Assembly: GCA_016713965.1 (NCBI GenBank)
Contig: JADJOC010000001.1
Location: 1 to 64,000 of the forward strand
Origin: Chitinophagaceae bacterium
GTDB lineage: Bacteria > Bacteroidota > Bacteroidia > Chitinophagales > Chitinophagaceae
Reading direction: 5' to 3'
DNA: 64,000 nucleotides
A program made the position numbers and the translations under genes. Shown piece by piece: positions 1 to 9,318 of this stretch (positions are counted from its first letter, which is position 1; each line of letters begins with the position of its first letter). The notes under the pieces are model-generated. The model had not been told where the DNA came from and searched no databases. It worked only from the letters and a program-made list of their open reading frames with translations.

Positions 1-282
1 AATACGGGTGAAAGTATTGCCATACTAAACAGTGGGCAGTCGTTACATTGATGCCTGCAAATGCCCCAAAGTTGATGATACATTATTTTTAATGTTATTT
101 AATAAACCCCAATATACTTTTGCAAATATTTGCACAGCAGATAAATAATAATATTGAAGCTTATCTTTGAAGATGCCTACATTTACATACCAAATATTCT
201 TTGTTCAATGCCAGATACTAATAAAATTGTGTCATGTAAATACTGATGCTGCATCTTCGATCTGAATCGTTTTAAAGTAGTG

Positions 283-804
283 TTTAAAACCATAAATGCA
301 CAGGCAGGCACATTTACTTCTATCAAAGCTACCCCAAAAGATAAAGAGATATCCCAGGTAGATTGGACGTAGCCGAAGAAATAGCATTAAAAAGTATGTA
401 GAAAGATCTTTGGATAATACCAATTTTACAAAATGTACGAAGTAAATGCGCAAAAGGAAGCAATGCAATTGAAAAACTATAGTGGTTAGATGAATGCACT
501 AACTGGGAATAATTATTACAGGGTACTTGGCATATATAATGATGCAACTACTTTGTAAGCAAAAAAGTGAAAAATACAAAAATAGGTAATCCTGAGATTA
601 CGGTATTTCCAAACCCGGTAAGAGGCCTGAAACAAATATCAGGATAAAAGAATTAGAGCCAGGACAATATACTTTGTTACTGTATAATACAAGGGCAGCA
701 AATGACAATGCAAGTAAGTGAAATCATCCTGCAGGGTCAATAACTCAAATTCTACAACTTAATAAAAAATTACTCCTAGGTATTTATACTTTAAAAATAA
801 ACTA
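283..804 (+). pseudogene. Remnant of a T9SS-secreted protein, C-terminal part
   Basis: Pieces in different frames join into the standard C-terminus of a Bacteroidota secreted protein. From 283 there is a strand with NAQAGTFTSIKA and QVDWT, then KKYVERSLDNTNFTK, YEVNAQKEA, NALTGNNYYRVLGIYND, the sorting-domain hallmark ITVFPNPV, then ELEPGQYTLLLYNT, QQMTMQVSEIILQ and GIYTLKIN followed by a stop at 802-804. This matches the family pattern of W-T, ERS-D--NF, NYYR, -FPNP- and G-Y-L-. At least five frame changes occur in 520 bp, far denser than in nearby genes. The N-terminal part lies off the left edge or is lost, so the original enzyme or adhesin cannot be named. Confidence 0.75.
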
Positions 805-1037
805 ATAAAATGCGAATTATATTTATTCTATTCTTATAGAATAAGTGCTGGACTATGACTAAGATAAAGGGCCATAGCAATATGGCTCCCTTTACGCTCT
901 TAAAATTACCAGCCAGCGTTGAGTTAATAAATATGGAAATAGATATGCATTTAACCTTTATAATAAAGAAGATATTTCGTTGTTATAAAAGAAAACTTTA
1001 ACTGGAAATTATCAGCCTGTGTCCTTGTGGAAATAAT
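805..1037. other. Gene-free convergent spacer
   Basis: No coding signal is seen between the T9SS remnant (plus strand) and the minus-strand remnant that ends at 1038. The sequence is AT-rich and has stops in all frames. Confidence 0.5.
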
Positions 1038-1352
1038 TTAATGTGCTATGGCAGGTGTTTTTTCTGTACTATCCGTAGGATTGACGGCAGCTATCATGGC
1101 AGGGATTAAAATCCATTTTCCATTATGTTTTGCAGTATAATATATTTTTGTATACAATTTTATCAGAGCCCGATACTTCTTCCTTGATAGTTATTTGTTC
1201 TCCTGAACATCTCCCCTCATCATTGTATGATACTTGGAATGAACCTATCATTTTGATTCGTATCTGGTGCAGGTAATGGGTTGTTGGTTTTGTTTTTAGT
1301 AATCTCTTTATTGTCTTTCCTTTCAACTGGTTTTTCAAACAACATTTTTAAT
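1038..1352 (-). pseudogene. Remnant of an unrecognised small protein
   Basis: Two or three minus-strand frames join: a possible start MLFEKPVERKDNKEI near 1352, a middle reading MIGSFQVSYNDEGRCSGEQ and SGSDKIVYKN, and an end reading HNGKWILIPAMIAAVNPT and TEKTPAIAH with a stop at 1038-1040. The middle and end read like real protein, of roughly 100 residues. I do not recognise the family. It lies downstream of the M56 remnant in the same direction and could be the tail of that locus or a separate small gene. Confidence 0.4.
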
Positions 1353-1539
1353 GCTTTGTGTTTTTATTTTATTGGTGTTACTGTAACGGAATTGTATGTA
1401 ACTATATTATTGGAATTTCCATTGCATTTACTATACCCTGTATTAATAAAGGAAAACCTGTGTTATATTATCTCTTCCGGTGGCTTTTAATATTTACTAC
1501 CGGTAAAATTAAATAAAAATAAAGCACAATAAAGTTAAT

Positions 1540-2462
1540 CAATAAAATCCAAAATTAAAAAATATATGTTGTGAAGAATGACAATTTATGTTTAAATTCT
1601 TATTGGTGAAATATTGTATGCGGTGCAACAATGTTTCTTGTTTTTTACTGCTGCCAGTTGAAATCCAGTGTTTTTTATAAGCCGCTTGATGTATGTTTTT
1701 TTTGTATTTGTAATAACACTTCCGCATATAATATGGGAGTATAGTTAAAATGAATAACTTCCAGGTCACATGCTTTCTCTCTCCAATCTTATATTATTGC
1801 AGGCTATTTGTACAAAGGGATTAAAAAGAAAAATATTTTCAACAATAAGCAGGATCCAGTTAAACAAATAATCATTTGCTTATATGGCTTAGTTCATGTA
1901 AATTACCGTTTCTACCTCAAGCAGTAGTATGCTGTTTAACAATGCAACAGGCAATAAAATAGCCAGTTTTAAAAGCCATATGTAATAGGTGGTTATGTAA
2001 TTGTTCAACCATATTTTACTGGTTTTTTATGCCAAATTGAAAAGCTTTTTTGAGAGCAGAAAAGTTTATGTTCTGTTAATGGCTTTTGTAAAATTTTTAT
2101 GAGAATAAATAAAGTGTTTCCAGGTTATGAAAAATCTTAGCAATTTATACATTATTATAAGCAGGTAAAATACATTACCTATACACAAAAATTTTGCAGG
2201 TCATAATTATTATTATTGTTTAAAAACCTGCGGCACTATTGGTGCCATCATTCATGTATTGATTTAAATAGTAATAAAAAGTAGTAAAAGAAAGTGCAAA
2301 TTGAAGCTGACAAGCAATAATAAAAATTTCTTTTTGTAACGGCTGCCCGTTTTTTTAAAAAAGTTTTTCAAAAAAATTATAACAAAGCAACAGTGCGCCA
2401 GCTGCCAAAAGCTATGTAGTATGGTTAAGCAAAGCTATAGGAAAGAGCAGCCATTTGGTATA
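1540..2462 (-). pseudogene. Decayed BlaR1-like M56 metallopeptidase
   Basis: On the minus strand, directly downstream of blaI, several frames give landmarks of the BlaR1/MecR1 M56 family. An N-terminal membrane stretch has LHSFWQLA (about 2400) followed by a basic loop and a second hydrophobic helix. The zinc-binding HExxH is HELSH at about 1884-1898. After it come a hydrophobic segment with NPFVQIACN and the downstream ACDLEVI motif near 1750, which in the family supplies the third zinc ligand, and YAEVLLQIQ. These pieces sit in at least four frames with stops between, so the gene is dead. In intact systems this membrane protease senses cell-wall stress and relieves repression by BlaI. Confidence 0.65.
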
Positions 2463-2466
2463 AAAT

Positions 2467-2849
2467 TTATTTGTTTTTTATATCAGCAATTAGTTTTTCA
2501 ATTTGTTCTATTTCCTCTTTGCTGGCATTGTGCCCACCTAATGCCTGTAATACCAAGTTTGCGGTAGACCCTGCAAACAATTTATCAATCATTTTATTTA
2601 AAAACTGTTTTTGTGTTTTTTCTTTACTTACAGCAGCAGTATAGATATGTGTTTTGCTCGAGTCGTCACGTGTTACCAGGCCCTTTTCAAACATAATCTG
2701 CATCAGCTTAAGCGTAGTGGTATAGCCCGCATCTTTATATTTGGCCAGCCCTCATGCACTTCACGTACCGTAGCTGTTTCATTGTTCCACAGCACCTGCA
2801 AAATTTCCAATTCACTCTCTGTCGGTTTTAATACTTTAGCACTATTCAT
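2467..2849 (-). CDS. blaI: BlaI/MecI/CopY-family transcriptional repressor (one frameshift)
   Basis: Winged-helix repressor of about 127 residues. The N-terminus (start at 2849) reads MNSAKVLKPTESELEILQVL and then TVREVHE; the next frame continues with AKYKDAGYTTTLKLMQIM, a family signature around the recognition helix, and then FEKGLV and the C-terminal dimerisation helices ending in IEKLIADIKNK. The total of 383 nt is one base short of 128 codons, so one deleted base near 2735 explains the break. In the family it dimerises, binds an operator in its own promoter and is cleaved when the partner BlaR1 is triggered. Here the partner gene downstream is decayed, which would leave an orphan repressor. 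A palindromic operator candidate lies just upstream. Confidence 0.8.
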
Positions 2850-2861
2850 ATTACGATAGGT

Positions 2862-2880
2862 TTCGTATGCAAAATACGAA
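2862..2880. promoter_or_regulatory. Candidate BlaI operator
   Basis: TTCGTAT-gcaaa-ATACGAA is a perfect 7-bp inverted repeat starting 13 bp upstream of the blaI start codon. It overlaps a second imperfect dyad (TACGA...TCGTA, 2852-2867). The position fits autoregulation. Binding is inferred, not shown. Confidence 0.5.
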
Positions 2881-2963
2881 TTTTATTGTAAAAAATGTAA
2901 CTGGTTATAATTTTTTGTTTTTTTATAATTTGGCTATCAATTGTGGTACTTTTCTCAATGGCT

Positions 2964-2983
2964 GTTCCGGCTTTCCGTTGCAA
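2964..2983. repeat. 20-bp dispersed repeat, copy 1
   Basis: GTTCCGGCTTTCCGTTGCAA recurs with one mismatch at 6096-6115. Both copies sit in gene-free DNA a short way from an insertion sequence and are followed by GC-richer sequence than the surroundings. Confidence 0.5.
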
Positions 2984-3005
2984 GTCCGGCACAAAGCCAG
3001 GCTAC

Positions 3006-4442
3006 TGACTCGTCCTAAAATAAGTTTACAGGTTATATAAATGTGTTTTTTATTTATTTGTAATTTTTTGGATGTTCAAAGTTAGGCTTTGAATGATAAT
3101 AGTTTTTCCATAATTTTCTGTTTTTAAGTTAATGTTACAATGTATTTGCTCTGGTGTAAGGTTACCTATGCTCATATGTGGCCTTTGTTGGTTATAAAGT
3201 TTTACTGTCCGCTTAAGTATAGCTTTAGCTTCTATAATATTTGCAGGTTTGCAGAACTGCAAATACTCATCCTTTATAATCCCATTAATTCTTTCAGCAA
3301 GGGCATTTTCTAAAGGGTCGCCATTTTCAGTCATACTGATTGTAATATTATTTTCATTTAATAATTGTACATAGCTATTACTACAATACTGTAAGCCCCT
3401 GTCACTGTGGTGTGTAAGCTTAAATGGCCCTGCTGCCTCAAGCCGCAAAGGGCTATTTTAAGCGCTTGTATACAGTGTACACTTTCCATATTCTCTGCTA
3501 CAGAATACCCTACAATCTTACGGCTGTAAGCATCTGTTATAAAACTTATGTAAAAGAACTGCTGCTTTGCTTTCCAGTATGTAATATCACTTACCCATAA
3601 CTGGTTTATACCACAAGGCGTAAACCCTCTCACTAAATTAGGATAACGCCTGAACCAATGCTTTGAGTTGGTCGTTATAGTAGTACGTCTTTCTTACGTA
3701 CCAGTAGTCCATGAACTGCCAGCAAATCAAATAAAGCATCCCTGCCCATTTTTATTTGGTTATCAATCATGAAGCTTTGTAACATCTCATAAAGCTTACG
3801 GGTGCCCATACGCCTATGCAACAAACGGATGCGCTTCACCTCTTCTATCACCAGCTTTTGTTCTATATCACTACTATAACAAAACCAGCTATACTGATAA
3901 TGAGCCTGCCGGGTAATACCAAACCATCCACATAGCCTGGCAAGGCCTATATGGGGAATTCCCTTTTCATAACCATTATGGTTTGGTGTTGAACTTTTTC
4001 TAATAGGAACTTTTAGTTGCTGTTCTGCTACATCTATCATCGTAGAAAAAGCAACAGCTTTTTGCTCTGCTTCCTTAAGTTGTTGTTCCAATTGTTTTAT
4101 CCGAACCTCCAATTCTTTAATTTGGGCATCGCCACCTTCCAAGCTATGAATGCTACGTTTTGACATAGATAACCTTTCTGCAAAACTAATCACTCTTCGC
4201 TGACATCCATTAACATCATAACCTAAACGGCGCATCCATTTTACTATCAAACCATTTTCTTTCTTTCGGCCTGTGTATTTTTCCCATATAGCTTGCTTCG
4301 TCGTTGGATAGGATAAATACTCCTTAATAATTAATTCTTTCTCTGCATCACTAAAATAGTACAACTCATTTGACTTATACTGACGAATAATATTATGACC
4401 CATCTTAATCAAATTTGCGTAAACCTATTTTAGGACAAGACA
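3006..4442 (-). mobile_element. IS3-family insertion sequence
   Basis: Terminal inverted repeats are visible. The left end (3003-3029) and the reverse complement of the right end (4419-4445) agree at 24 of 27 positions around the core GTCCTAAAATA. The ends run TG...CA as in the IS3 family. It carries a broken transposase on the minus strand. I see no clear target duplication: TAC is on the left and GTA on the right. It lies upstream of blaI, between it and nfeD. Confidence 0.85.
3050..4412 (-). pseudogene. IS3-family transposase (two frameshifts)
   Basis: Residues from 4412 down to 3675 give an N-terminal helix-turn-helix (OrfA-like), a Leu/Gln-rich coiled coil and an HTH_21 region (GTRKLYEML). 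After a frameshift near 3690 the integrase core follows with NQLWVSDITYW (first Asp). After a second frameshift near 3440 come LTHHSDRGLQYCS (second Asp) and ENALAERINGIIKDEY (catalytic Glu), ending in YNQQRPHMSIGNLTPEQIH. All three DDE residues are present. Neither break is at the usual OrfA/OrfB junction, so programmed frameshifting does not explain them. Confidence 0.85.
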
Positions 4443-4509
4443 GTACCCTAAGTACTTAAATAAAAATACAGTAATATTTTCATTTCTTTCAGGTAAGCGA
4501 ATTAGTATA

Positions 4510-4517
4510 TATCTTTG
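4510..4517 (+). promoter_or_regulatory. Candidate Bacteroidota -7 element for nfeD
   Basis: TATCTTTG fits the TAnnTTTG consensus of the primary sigma factor of this phylum and lies 33 bp before the nfeD start. I see no clear -33 TTG, so this is tentative. Confidence 0.3.
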
Positions 4518-4549
4518 AACTCTTGTAAAAGCATCTAATTTTATTTATA

Positions 4550-5004
4550 ATGGAGAATTTTTTATAACGCTGCAGTAATATGGTTCATTATAGGCTTCGT
4601 GCTTTTTCTGCTCGAATTTGTAGTGCCTGGGTTAATTCTTTTCTTTTTTGCTGTTGGTGCCGGGGTCGTTGCAATACTTTCGTTATTTATTGATCTCTCT
4701 ATCAATTTACAGTTACGTATTTTTATAGCTACTTCCATACTTACAATTTTATTATTACGAAAAAGCCTTAAAAAGTAATGTGGAGAAAAAAAAAAGTTAT
4801 AGCAGCACTTTAGAAGACGAATTTATAGGTAAATCAGGGGTAGCAGAAACTTTTATAGGGCCAGCCCAAAGGGGGAAAATTTATTTTAAAGGTACCAGTT
4901 GGGATGCCCGCTCCCAGGATACTATCGAGCCTGGAGAAAAAGTAACTATTATTGGAAATGATAGTATTATATTAATTATAAAATCAACAAAATCTTTATT
5001 ATGA
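4550..5004 (+). CDS. NfeD-family membrane protein (two frameshifts)
   Basis: Short NfeD-like protein of about 150 residues. The start MENF is joined, after dropping one T of a T6 run at 4559-4564, to the membrane helix AVIWFIIGFVLFLLEFVVPG. A second helix (LILFFFAVGAGVVAILSLF) and a third follow. Near 4770 another shift leads into the soluble OB-fold part with EFIGKSGVAETFIGPAQRGK, GTSWDARSQ and a final hydrophobic strand. NfeD proteins partner with SPFH/stomatin proteins in membrane microdomains. The stop codon overlaps the start of the stomatin gene (ATGA at 5001-5004), which supports an operon and this pairing. Confidence 0.8.
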
Positions 5005-5949
5005 CAGCAAGGAACCATTATACTAATAGTCTTAATATTATTTCTATTAGTTTCTTTTTTATCCACTTTTAAAGTAGTGCCGCAGCGATCGGTGTATATC
5101 ATTGAAAGGTTGGGAAAATACAGTCGTACGCTTGATGCAGGCTTTCATATACTTATCCCGTTTATAGATAAGGTTGCTTATCGTCAAAACCTTAAGGAGC
5201 AAGCTATTGATGTTGCATCGCAAATATGTATTACAAAAGATAACATAGCCGTGGAGGTAGATGGTATCTTGTACCTGCAGGTTATTGATCCTCAGAAAGC
5301 TTCTTACGGAATTGACAATTATAAATTTGCCGTAGTTCAGATTTCGCAAACTACCATGCGTAGTATTATTGGAAAAATGGAGCTGGATAAAACTTTTGAA
5401 GAAAGGGAAACAGTGAACGGAAGCATCGTGGATGCTGTTGATAAAGCAAGCGAACCATGGGGCATAAAAGTTTCACGTTATGAAGTAAAAAACATTTCGC
5501 CCCCACAAAGTATAAAAGATGCAATGGAAAAGCAAATGCGTGCTGAACGTGAAAAAAGGGCGCAGATAGCAGAATCTGAAGGTGATAAGCAAGCTAAGAT
5601 AAACAGGGCCGAAGGAGATAAGCAGGAAGCTATCGCACGCTCTGAAGGCGAAAAGCAACGACGTATAAATGAAGCTGCCGGTACTGCTGCCGAGATTGAA
5701 CTGGTTGCCGTAGCTACAGCAAAAGGTATTACTGAAATAGCCAGATCAATAAATGAAGAAGGGGGAATGAATGCAGTGAACCTTCGTGTTGCAGAGCAGT
5801 ACCTCAATGAATTTGGCAAGTTGGCCAAGGTTAATAATACAATGATCGTACCAGCTGACCTTTCAGATATTGCAGGAGTAATATCCAGTATTACTTCCGT
5901 ACTAAATAAAACACAGCCAGTACCAAAAGGGATTATTAACAAAGTATAG
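5001..5949 (+). CDS. SPFH/Band 7 protein, stomatin/QmcA-like (one frameshift at the start)
   Basis: Membrane scaffold of the stomatin/paraslipin type. From an ATG overlapping the nfeD stop, one extra base near 5004 separates the start from an N-terminal membrane helix (GTIILIVLILFLLVSFL), after which the Band 7 domain begins with VPQRSVYIIERLGKYSRTL. Motifs include QAIDVASQ, ILYLQVIDPQKASYG and the coiled-coil tail with Ala/Glu repeats AESEGDKQAK, AEGDKQEAI and SEGEKQRRI, then the conserved NLRVAEQYL and a C-terminal hydrophobic patch. Length (about 315) is normal. The reliable open frame starts at 5077. The likely role is assembly of membrane microdomains with NfeD. A hairpin terminator follows at 5975. 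Confidence 0.88.
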
Positions 5950-5974
5950 ATCTTTAATACAAATTCAATTTGAT

Positions 5975-6007
5975 AAAATTGCCCCAAAATGGCAATTTTA
6001 TTTTTTT
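5975..6007 (+). terminator. Rho-independent terminator after the nfeD-stomatin operon
   Basis: AAAATTGCC-ccaaaat-GGCAATTTT forms a 9-bp stem followed by an A and a run of seven T, 26 bp after the stomatin stop. Confidence 0.75.
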
Positions 6008-6008
6008 A

Positions 6009-6371
6009 TTGGAGTAGATATGTGTGGATTAGCCATTTAAAATTTAAGAAAAAAATCATTGGGGCTTTTAACTACAGTAACATTACTAAGCATTTGTTCC
6101 GGCTTTACGTTGCAATCTTTTGCAGCTAACGCCAAAGGCTATACGCAAAAGTATTTCCACTGCAATCCGGCAGCTGGTGAACGGTGGAATATTAACTGGA
6201 CGCTATAATTTTCGAATAGCAATTTGAAAGTGTTATAAAAAAAATCCCATTATTTGGTAACAAAAATTATCAAAATGAGTACAGATATATTAAACCTTTA
6301 TAACCAAAGTCTCCGGTACGGTAATTAAATAATTGTTTAAAAATAATGGTAATCACAGTTTGAAATAAATA
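6009..6371. other. Gene-free stretch with a repeat and a lone end motif
   Basis: I see no gene. It holds the second copy of the 20-bp repeat (6096-6115). Just after it, TTGCAGCTAACG lies near 6119-6130; its core is shared with the outer end of the restriction-modification module at 40852-40868. This could be the scar of a lost cassette. Confidence 0.45.
6096..6115. repeat. 20-bp dispersed repeat, copy 2
   Basis: GTTCCGGCTTTACGTTGCAA, 19 of 20 identical to 2964-2983. Confidence 0.5.
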
Positions 6372-6590
6372 TTAAATCTTTATCTGTATTTCAAGAAGTT
6401 CGATTGCTTTGTTTAATTCCTGTTGTAATTCTTCATAACCGATAACCCTGCCAGCACCAATTACATCTAAAAAATTCATTCTCAGTTGTTGATATATCCT
6501 TTCTTTTATCTGCTCTTTTAGTTGCAAAACTTCTTTGGTTTGTTCCATTTTTTCCAACTGCTTATAAAGCACAATTAATTCTGTATTCAT
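6372..6590 (-). CDS. Small coiled-coil hypothetical protein
   Basis: A 72-residue open frame, highly charged with regular hydrophobic spacing: an N-terminal helix with YKQLEKMEQTKEVLQLKEQI, a middle MNFLDVIGAGRVIGYEELQ and a C-terminal helix LNKAIELLEIQIKI. The composition reads as real protein rather than shadow, and no gene competes on the other strand. It has no signal peptide or recognised domain. It stands alone, just upstream of the IS5-type element. Confidence 0.45.
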   Translation of the reverse strand: MNTELIVLYKQLEKMEQTKEVLQLKEQIKERIYQQLRMNFLDVIGAGRVIGYEELQQELNKAIELLEIQIKI

Positions 6591-6680
6591 GTTTTAGAAT
6601 TGATTTATGAAGATATGAAATGAATTTTAATCCAGTTAGATTGAATGCAAAGAAACAGTTTGCTGCTTTCTGTGCTAATT

Positions 6681-8134
6681 AGTCGTTCCTCAAAAAGCCC
6701 TACAATCCTTTACCATTCATAATTTATACACACTTATGGATAAATAAATCTGCAAGAAAAGTAGAAATGAGCTTAAAAATCCTGCAAATTTGTATCATGT
6801 TATCCAAGCAAAAAAACAGTGCACAAATTGGTTTTTACAGCAGTTTTGAAGAGCAGTTGAATCATTCTCATCCGCTTTATATACTGGCAAACAGGATTGA
6901 TTGGAATGTGTTTGAAGAAGCTTTTAAAAAACATTACAGTGCAACCCAGGGCAAACCAGGCAAGCCTATCCGCTTAATGGTATCGTTGCTGATTTTAAAG
7001 CAGCTTCGCAATTTAAGTGATGAAAGTGTAGTAGGGCAATGGGCAGAAAATGCCTATTATCAGTACTTTGGCGGAGAAAAATTATTTTCTGTAAAACCAC
7101 CTTGTGTGCCTACAGAGTTAGTAGAGTTTAGAAAACGAATTGGAGAAGCGGGGTCAGAATTGATTTTTAAAGAAAGTATCCGTATCAATGGTAAAGATGC
7201 CGATGATGATAATTTGAGTGGGGATACTACTGTACAGGAAAAAAATATCACCTATCCAACCGATGATAAGCTGTACAAAAAGATAATTGTAAAATGTCAG
7301 GCCATAGGCCTAAAAGAAAGGGTGGAACTAAGACAGAGTTATAAGTTTACGGTAAAAAAACTAAGCGCTGTTCAGCGTTTTAAGAAAAACAAAGCCGGCG
7401 CAGGCAAAGCAAGAAAAGCTGGTAAAACAAATTAAAACAATAGCAGGCAGGTTAGTACGGGAGCTTGAACGCAAACTTACTGCCGATAGTTTAAACAGGT
7501 ATGCAACCGATTTATCATTGTTTAAAACAGTATTAGCACAAAAAAGAAGCGATAGCGGTAAAGTTTACAGCCTTCATGAACCCGATGTAAAATGCTACAC
7601 TAAAGGCAAAGGGCATAAAAAATTTGAGTTTGGAAGCAAAGCCTCTTTTTAGTAACACAAAGTACCGGCGTAATTGTTGGGGCATTAAATTTTACAGAAT
7701 CCCTGCATGACTCAAAAACACTACCCTCAGTATTAGAACAATATGAAAGGCTGATGGACAAAGAGGCTAAAAATGTTTTTTAGACAGGGGGTACCAGGGG
7801 CCTAAAATGATTAACAATACTGCATTACACACACCAAAGCCAGATAAGGACATTACTCAAACCAAACGCAAAAGACATAAACGCAGAGCGGCAATAGAGC
7901 CTGTAATAGGGCATTTTAAAACACGATTACAGAATGAGCAGAAATTACCTCAAAGGTACAGTTGGAGATGCAATCAATGTAATATTAGCGGCTGCAGCAA
8001 TGAATTTTAAAAGAATGATGAATAAATGGAAAGTAGAATTTATTTTTTGGGCCTTAAAATTGCTTCGCTTCTTTAACTTTTATACTCAACTGATTTTTGT
8101 CCCCAAACTAAAAATGACTTTTTGAGGATCGACT
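6681..8134 (+). mobile_element. IS5-family insertion sequence
   Basis: Inverted ends are clear: AGTCGTTCCTCAAAAAG at 6681-6697 and its complement with one mismatch at 8118-8134. Both are bordered by AATT, so the target duplication is AATT or a shorter TA-containing site; the palindrome makes it ambiguous. The element of about 1.45 kb carries one broken transposase. Confidence 0.8.
6767..8122 (+). pseudogene. IS5-family transposase (several frameshifts)
   Basis: The first 222 residues (start 6767, or the internal Met at about 6797) contain the DUF772 N-terminal domain (SHPLYILANRIDWNVFEEAF, GKPIRLMVSLLILKQLRNLS). The DDE core begins with SGDTTVQEKNITYPTDDKL, the first Asp context of IS5 transposases. 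After frame changes come SLNRYATDLSLF, CYTKGKGHKKFEFGSK, a DRGYQGPK context near 7780, RRAAIEPVIGHFK with the catalytic Glu, and a last frame reading RNYLKGTVGDAINVILAAAA. The pieces cover a full-length enzyme, but at least four breaks make it non-functional as written. Confidence 0.8.
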
Positions 8135-8219
8135 AATTAGAATAAAAAACCCTTTTTAAAATCGTGTTATCCGTGTTCCTATCCTCCGCTTCAGTAAAAG
8201 CCCAATAGCATCACTTCCG

Positions 8220-8234
8220 TACAAGTGAGTGACC
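8220..8234. repeat. Dispersed intergenic repeat GTACAAGTGAGTGAC, copy 1
   Basis: The same 15 bases occur at 19373-19387 just upstream of sdhA. Both are in intergenic DNA. Confidence 0.4.
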
Positions 8235-8249
8235 CCGCATTTTGCGGGG
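8233..8249. terminator. Hairpin downstream of accD
   Basis: CCCCGC-atttt-GCGGGG is a strong stem about 50 bp past the accD stop. There is no long T run on either strand, so it may be a stabilising hairpin rather than a true terminator. Confidence 0.35.
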
Positions 8250-8296
8250 CAGGCTACAATAATGCTGCCATGAAAAACAAATGCCCGTACCAAAAA

Positions 8297-9208
8297 TTAA
8301 TTTTTAAATAGTACCAATAGCTGTCCTATTTTTTCTTTCAATTCCTTCCTGTGTACAATAAAATCCAAAAAACCATGCTCCAGCAAAAACTCGCTGCGTT
8401 GAAAACCTTCGGGTAAATCTTTTTTAATGGTTTCTTTAATAACCCTAGGACCTGCAAAACCGATTAGTGCCCCAGGCTCACCGCAGATAATATCGCCTAG
8501 CATTGCAAAGGATGCTGTGGTGCCACCGAAAGTAGGATCGGTGCATAAGGAGATGTAAGGTATTTTTGCATCAGCTAATTGTGATAATTTGCCTGAAGTT
8601 TTGGCCAGCTGCATTAAAGAAAACGCACTTTCCATCATCCGGGCACCGCCACTTTTATTAATGATCATAAAAGGAATATTATGCTGCATGCTGTAATCAC
8701 AGGCCCGGCATATTTTTTCACCCATTACGCTTCCTAAACTGCCACCTATAAATTCAAAATCCATGCAGGCAACTACTAAATCGTTACCGCTTATTTTTCC
8801 GTGGGCAACAGTTATGGAATCATGAATATCTGTTTTGGCATAAGTATCTTCCAACCGCTGACCATAAGGTTTTAAATCTACAAACCCTAAAAAATCCTTC
8901 GATTTTATATTGGCAAATAATTCTGTGTATTGGTTATCATCAAACAAAATTTCAAAATATTCTTCACTTCCGATCCTGTGATGAAATTCACATTGCGGGC
9001 ACACAAATTTATTTTCATCAAGGTCGGAAACCGTGCAGGTGTGTTTGCAGGAAGGGCATTTGGTCCATAAGCCTTCCGGCGCATCTTTTTTATCTTTAGT
9101 AGAGGTAAGGATGCCTTTCTTTATTCGTTTAAACCAGCTGGATTTTGTCTCCTCACTTGTACCTTCTTCGCCGGCTAAGTTGGCATCAAAATCTTCTTCT
9201 TTCATCAT
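8297..9208 (-). CDS. accD: Acetyl-CoA carboxylase carboxyltransferase subunit beta
   Basis: Transfers the carboxyl group from carboxybiotin to acetyl-CoA to make malonyl-CoA, the first step of fatty acid synthesis, together with AccA. Intact at 303 residues. The N-terminal zinc ribbon is visible as CPSCKH...CPQC (about residues 51-73). The carboxyltransferase fold follows with GGSLGSVMGEKICRACDYS, the NKSGGARMMESAFSLMQ loop, TDPTFGGTTASFAMLGD and GALIGFAGPRVI. A Glu/Asp-rich N-terminal extension of about 25 residues precedes the family core. It lies downstream of the aldolase gene on the same strand, with a repeat-filled 110-bp spacer. Confidence 0.97.
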   Translation of the reverse strand: MMKEEDFDANLAGEEGTSEETKSSWFKRIKKGILTSTKDKKDAPEGLWTKCPSCKHTCTVSDLDENKFVCPQCEFHHRIGSEEYFEILFDDNQYTELFANIKSKDFLGFVDLKPYGQRLEDTYAKTDIHDSITVAHGKISGNDLVVACMDFEFIGGSLGSVMGEKICRACDYSMQHNIPFMIINKSGGARMMESAFSLMQLAKTSGKLSQLADAKIPYISLCTDPTFGGTTASFAMLGDIICGEPGALIGFAGPRVIKETIKKDLPEGFQRSEFLLEHGFLDFIVHRKELKEKIGQLLVLFKN

Positions 9209-9211
9209 ATA

Positions 9212-9318
9212 AAAATGTTAAGATGTGTAAGTGTTACGATGTGAAAATGTTGCGATGTAAAATGTTGAGATGAACATATATTGACATCTTAACAAATTAA
9301 CATTTCAACAAATCAACA
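9212..9318. repeat. Array of short imperfect repeats between fba and accD
   Basis: Units like AAATGTTrmGATGT recur about four times (AATGTTAAGATGT, GTGTTACGATGT, ATGTTGCGATGT, AATGTTGAGATG). They are followed by complementary units (GACATCTTAACAAATTAAC, AACATTTCAACAAATC), so the block can fold back on itself. A related block lies upstream of lpd at 37105-37145. It resembles the small intergenic repeats common in Chitinophagaceae. Confidence 0.55.

Noticed and set aside
1281..1490. 69-codon hydrophobic plus-strand frame
   Set aside because: Overlaps the better supported minus-strand remnant and is composed of AT-rich low-complexity codons.
3050..4412. Programmed -1 frameshifting of the IS3 transposase
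   Set aside because: The breaks are inside the OrfB catalytic region and not at the A-rich OrfA/OrfB junction, so they look like ordinary indels.
5478..5987. 169-codon frame opposite the stomatin gene
   Set aside because: Shadow of the Ala/Glu/Lys-rich coiled coil, which is open on the other strand; the SPFH protein is unmistakable.
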